A stretch of 64,000 nt of DNA from assembly GCA_965112735.1 (NCBI GenBank), contig OZ218950.1, positions 496,001 through 560,000 of the forward strand, written 5' to 3'. A model generated the notes under the pieces. That model was given only the letters and a program-made list of their open reading frames with translations. It was not told the origin of the DNA and ran no database searches. This DNA comes from Phaeosaccion multiseriatum (lineage: Eukaryota; Ochrophyta, other classes). A program made the position numbers and the translations under genes. This document shows positions 62,890 through 64,000 of the stretch, piece after piece (the stretch's first letter is position 1; the number at the start of each line of letters is the position of its first letter).

Positions 62890-63941
62890 TGTGTGTGTGC
62901 GCGTGCAAGAGAGAAGGGGGGAAGGAAGTGAGACAGGGATAAGAGGCTAACGCGAAGCTCGCTCACTCGCTCACTTCACACACCCGTAGGTCTCCGCCTC
63001 GAGGCTTTTGTTTGCGAGCATGCCCTGTAACTCGCTTACTCGTGCGGCAGACTTTTGCACACGCTCCGAGATTCCTGGGTGACGAGTAAGTTAGTGAGGG
63101 AGGGAGGGAGTGAGTGACCAGTGTGTGTGTCTGTGCCTGTGGGTGTGGGTGTGAGTGCGTGTGTGGGTGGGTAAGTGGTGCGTGTGTGTCGCAGTGCGGT
63201 AGGAGAGGAGGACACAGCAGATACAGCAGAAACAACAGCGCGTAGTGTGTGTGTGTGGGCCAGTCATGGCAAGTGGTTGAAACTGTCATGGCAAGTGGTT
63301 GAAACTGTCATGGCAAGTGGTTGAAAATGCCCGCTTTGGTATGGTAGGGGGGAAGTGAGAAAGCCCACCCCTCTGGCCCATACGCCATATGCCCTGTACC
63401 GTGTGCCATCTGCCATGTGCGGTACACGAAGCACTTGAGGACCGATTGAGCGAATGGCGTACCTTCCACCTCTGCGTCCATCTGCCTCTGTGCCTGCCCC
63501 GCCGCGGCCTTTGCCTCAGCGAGCCGCTGCTGTAGAGAGGAGCGGTCTTCCGTGGTGCGACTCAGCTCCGTGCGTGTCGACACAAGCCGCGACTAAGGAG
63601 AAGGAAGGAACGAAGGTCAGGGCAGGACATCACAGCTTAGCGTAGCATAGTAGAGAAGCATGAGACGCCTGCACACACAACGCACACACACACACAATGT
63701 ACACCCCCACACCCACATGACACGCACGCCCGCGCGCTCTCTCCCTCTCTCTCACACACACGCGTACGTTTACACACCCACCCACCTCAACTTCGGCCAT
63801 TGCATTGACTGTGCGCAGCAGCTCGGCCTCCGCCGCCCTCTTCTCCGCCTCGAGCTGCGGCACTTGCTCCTCAAGAGAGCGAAGGGCAGCGCCTGCCTCC
63901 TGCAGAGAGCCCGACAGGGACGCGATCTGGGCATCTCGCTC
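59603..63941 (-). CDS. Coiled-coil protein, 3' eleven exons (5' end outside window)
   Basis: Eleven exons on the minus strand hold one frame: 63941-63786, 63592-63463, 63074-62984, 62811-62745, 62553-62444, 62217-62115, 61664-61542, 61090-60762, 60441-60327, 60275-60255, 60142-59603, giving at least 594 aa. Exon 63941 begins at a splice acceptor, so earlier exons lie beyond the right edge. The product is almost wholly heptad-like and charged (for example LRSLEEQVPQLEAEKRAAEA and VEEMRRQLTETLRMQEQRV), with no catalytic motif. The C-terminus turns to a Ser/Gly tail, SFSRGVGGGGGSG, ending SLGDV. It resembles centrosomal or basal-body rod proteins only in composition. Its last 150 nt are repeated at 30434, 38844 and 47058. 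Confidence 0.75.
60255..60275 (-). other. 21-bp microexon of the coiled-coil gene (one heptad)
   Basis: Between a ggcag acceptor and a gtgtct donor lies a 21-nt in-frame piece encoding MTALEAK. It is a near copy of the last seven codons of the exon before it (MTALETK at 60327-60347). Skipping or including it changes the coiled coil by exactly one heptad. Confidence 0.5.
61681..61705 (+). repeat. Dispersed GTTGGTGATACAGCA motif in a coiled-coil gene intron
   Basis: gcagttggtgatacagcagc appears directly outside the exon 61664-61542, followed by more CAG units and, at 61731, a diverged copy (gttagtgatacggc). Confidence 0.7.
62820..62899. repeat. (GT)n microsatellite in a coiled-coil gene intron
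   Basis: About forty GT units with one AT change, directly next to the acceptor of exon 62811-62745. Confidence 0.95.
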
Positions 63942-64000
63942 CTGTGCGTGTGAGGGGGCGTTGCGTTGCGTTGAGCGAGAAGAGTGTGGATACACATACC
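63942..64000. other. Right edge of window, intron of the coiled-coil gene
   Basis: The 59 bp upstream of the exon acceptor contain no further exon that I can define. Confidence 0.5.

Overview
This is nuclear DNA of a GC-rich, intron-bearing eukaryote. A photosynthetic stramenopile (ochrophyte alga) fits best: GT-AG introns packed with tetranucleotide microsatellites, an ACL5-type thermospermine synthase, and a family of 'WRKY19-like' C-x4-C zinc-repeat proteins of the kind reported in oomycetes and brown algae. The lineage is inference; nothing here names a species.

Left part (1-18840), mostly single-copy genes: thermospermine synthase (+, 7 exons), proteasome lid subunit Rpn12/PSMD8 (-, 3 exons), a METTL21-type methyltransferase (+, 2 exons), a broken zinc-repeat gene fragment fused to a perfect 280-bp-arm palindrome, an inositol-polyphosphate kinase (-, 1 exon), and the 5' half of a giant IQ-motif gene (+, 12 exons, 2679 aa, running to 23155). 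The last two are divergent across a 121-bp promoter holding a dyad of TTGACT boxes.

Middle and right (18841-59746) is a four-unit tandem segmental duplication. Each unit starts inside exon 6 of the IQ gene and carries its last exons (IQ/WW/B-box part), a zinc-repeat gene on the minus strand, a decayed LINE C-terminal region, and the last 150 nt of a coiled-coil gene. The same breakpoint (IQ position 18841 joined to coiled-coil position about 59746, with a small filler) recurs at 30583, 38993 and 47207, so one event was later amplified. IQ copies 2 and 4 are broken. Copy 3 is intact from exon 7 on and reads in frame into a new chimeric N-terminus.

The zinc-repeat genes have been hit repeatedly by a non-LTR retrotransposon with a C-terminal restriction-like endonuclease. 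One near-full-length copy (51020-57764), one 3.2-kb copy (25220-28435), one 333-bp 3' fragment (24490-24822) and one 17-bp stub (36487-36503) all sit at the same codons of the zinc repeat. They share an identical 3' end, and the three 5'-truncated ones have three different 10-bp target-site duplications (gtcgcacccc, gttacacccc, ctcgcacccc). I regard this as the main discovery: a LINE that appears to specialise in the conserved second-cysteine codon of a repetitive zinc-finger gene. Only the zinc gene of unit 3 escaped.

The right end (59603-63941) is a coiled-coil gene on the minus strand (11 exons seen, 5' end outside the window), including a 21-bp microexon that encodes exactly one heptad. 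A dispersed 15-20-bp motif (core GTTGGTGATACAGCA) occurs at least eleven times in unrelated exons and introns, in different frames and on both strands.
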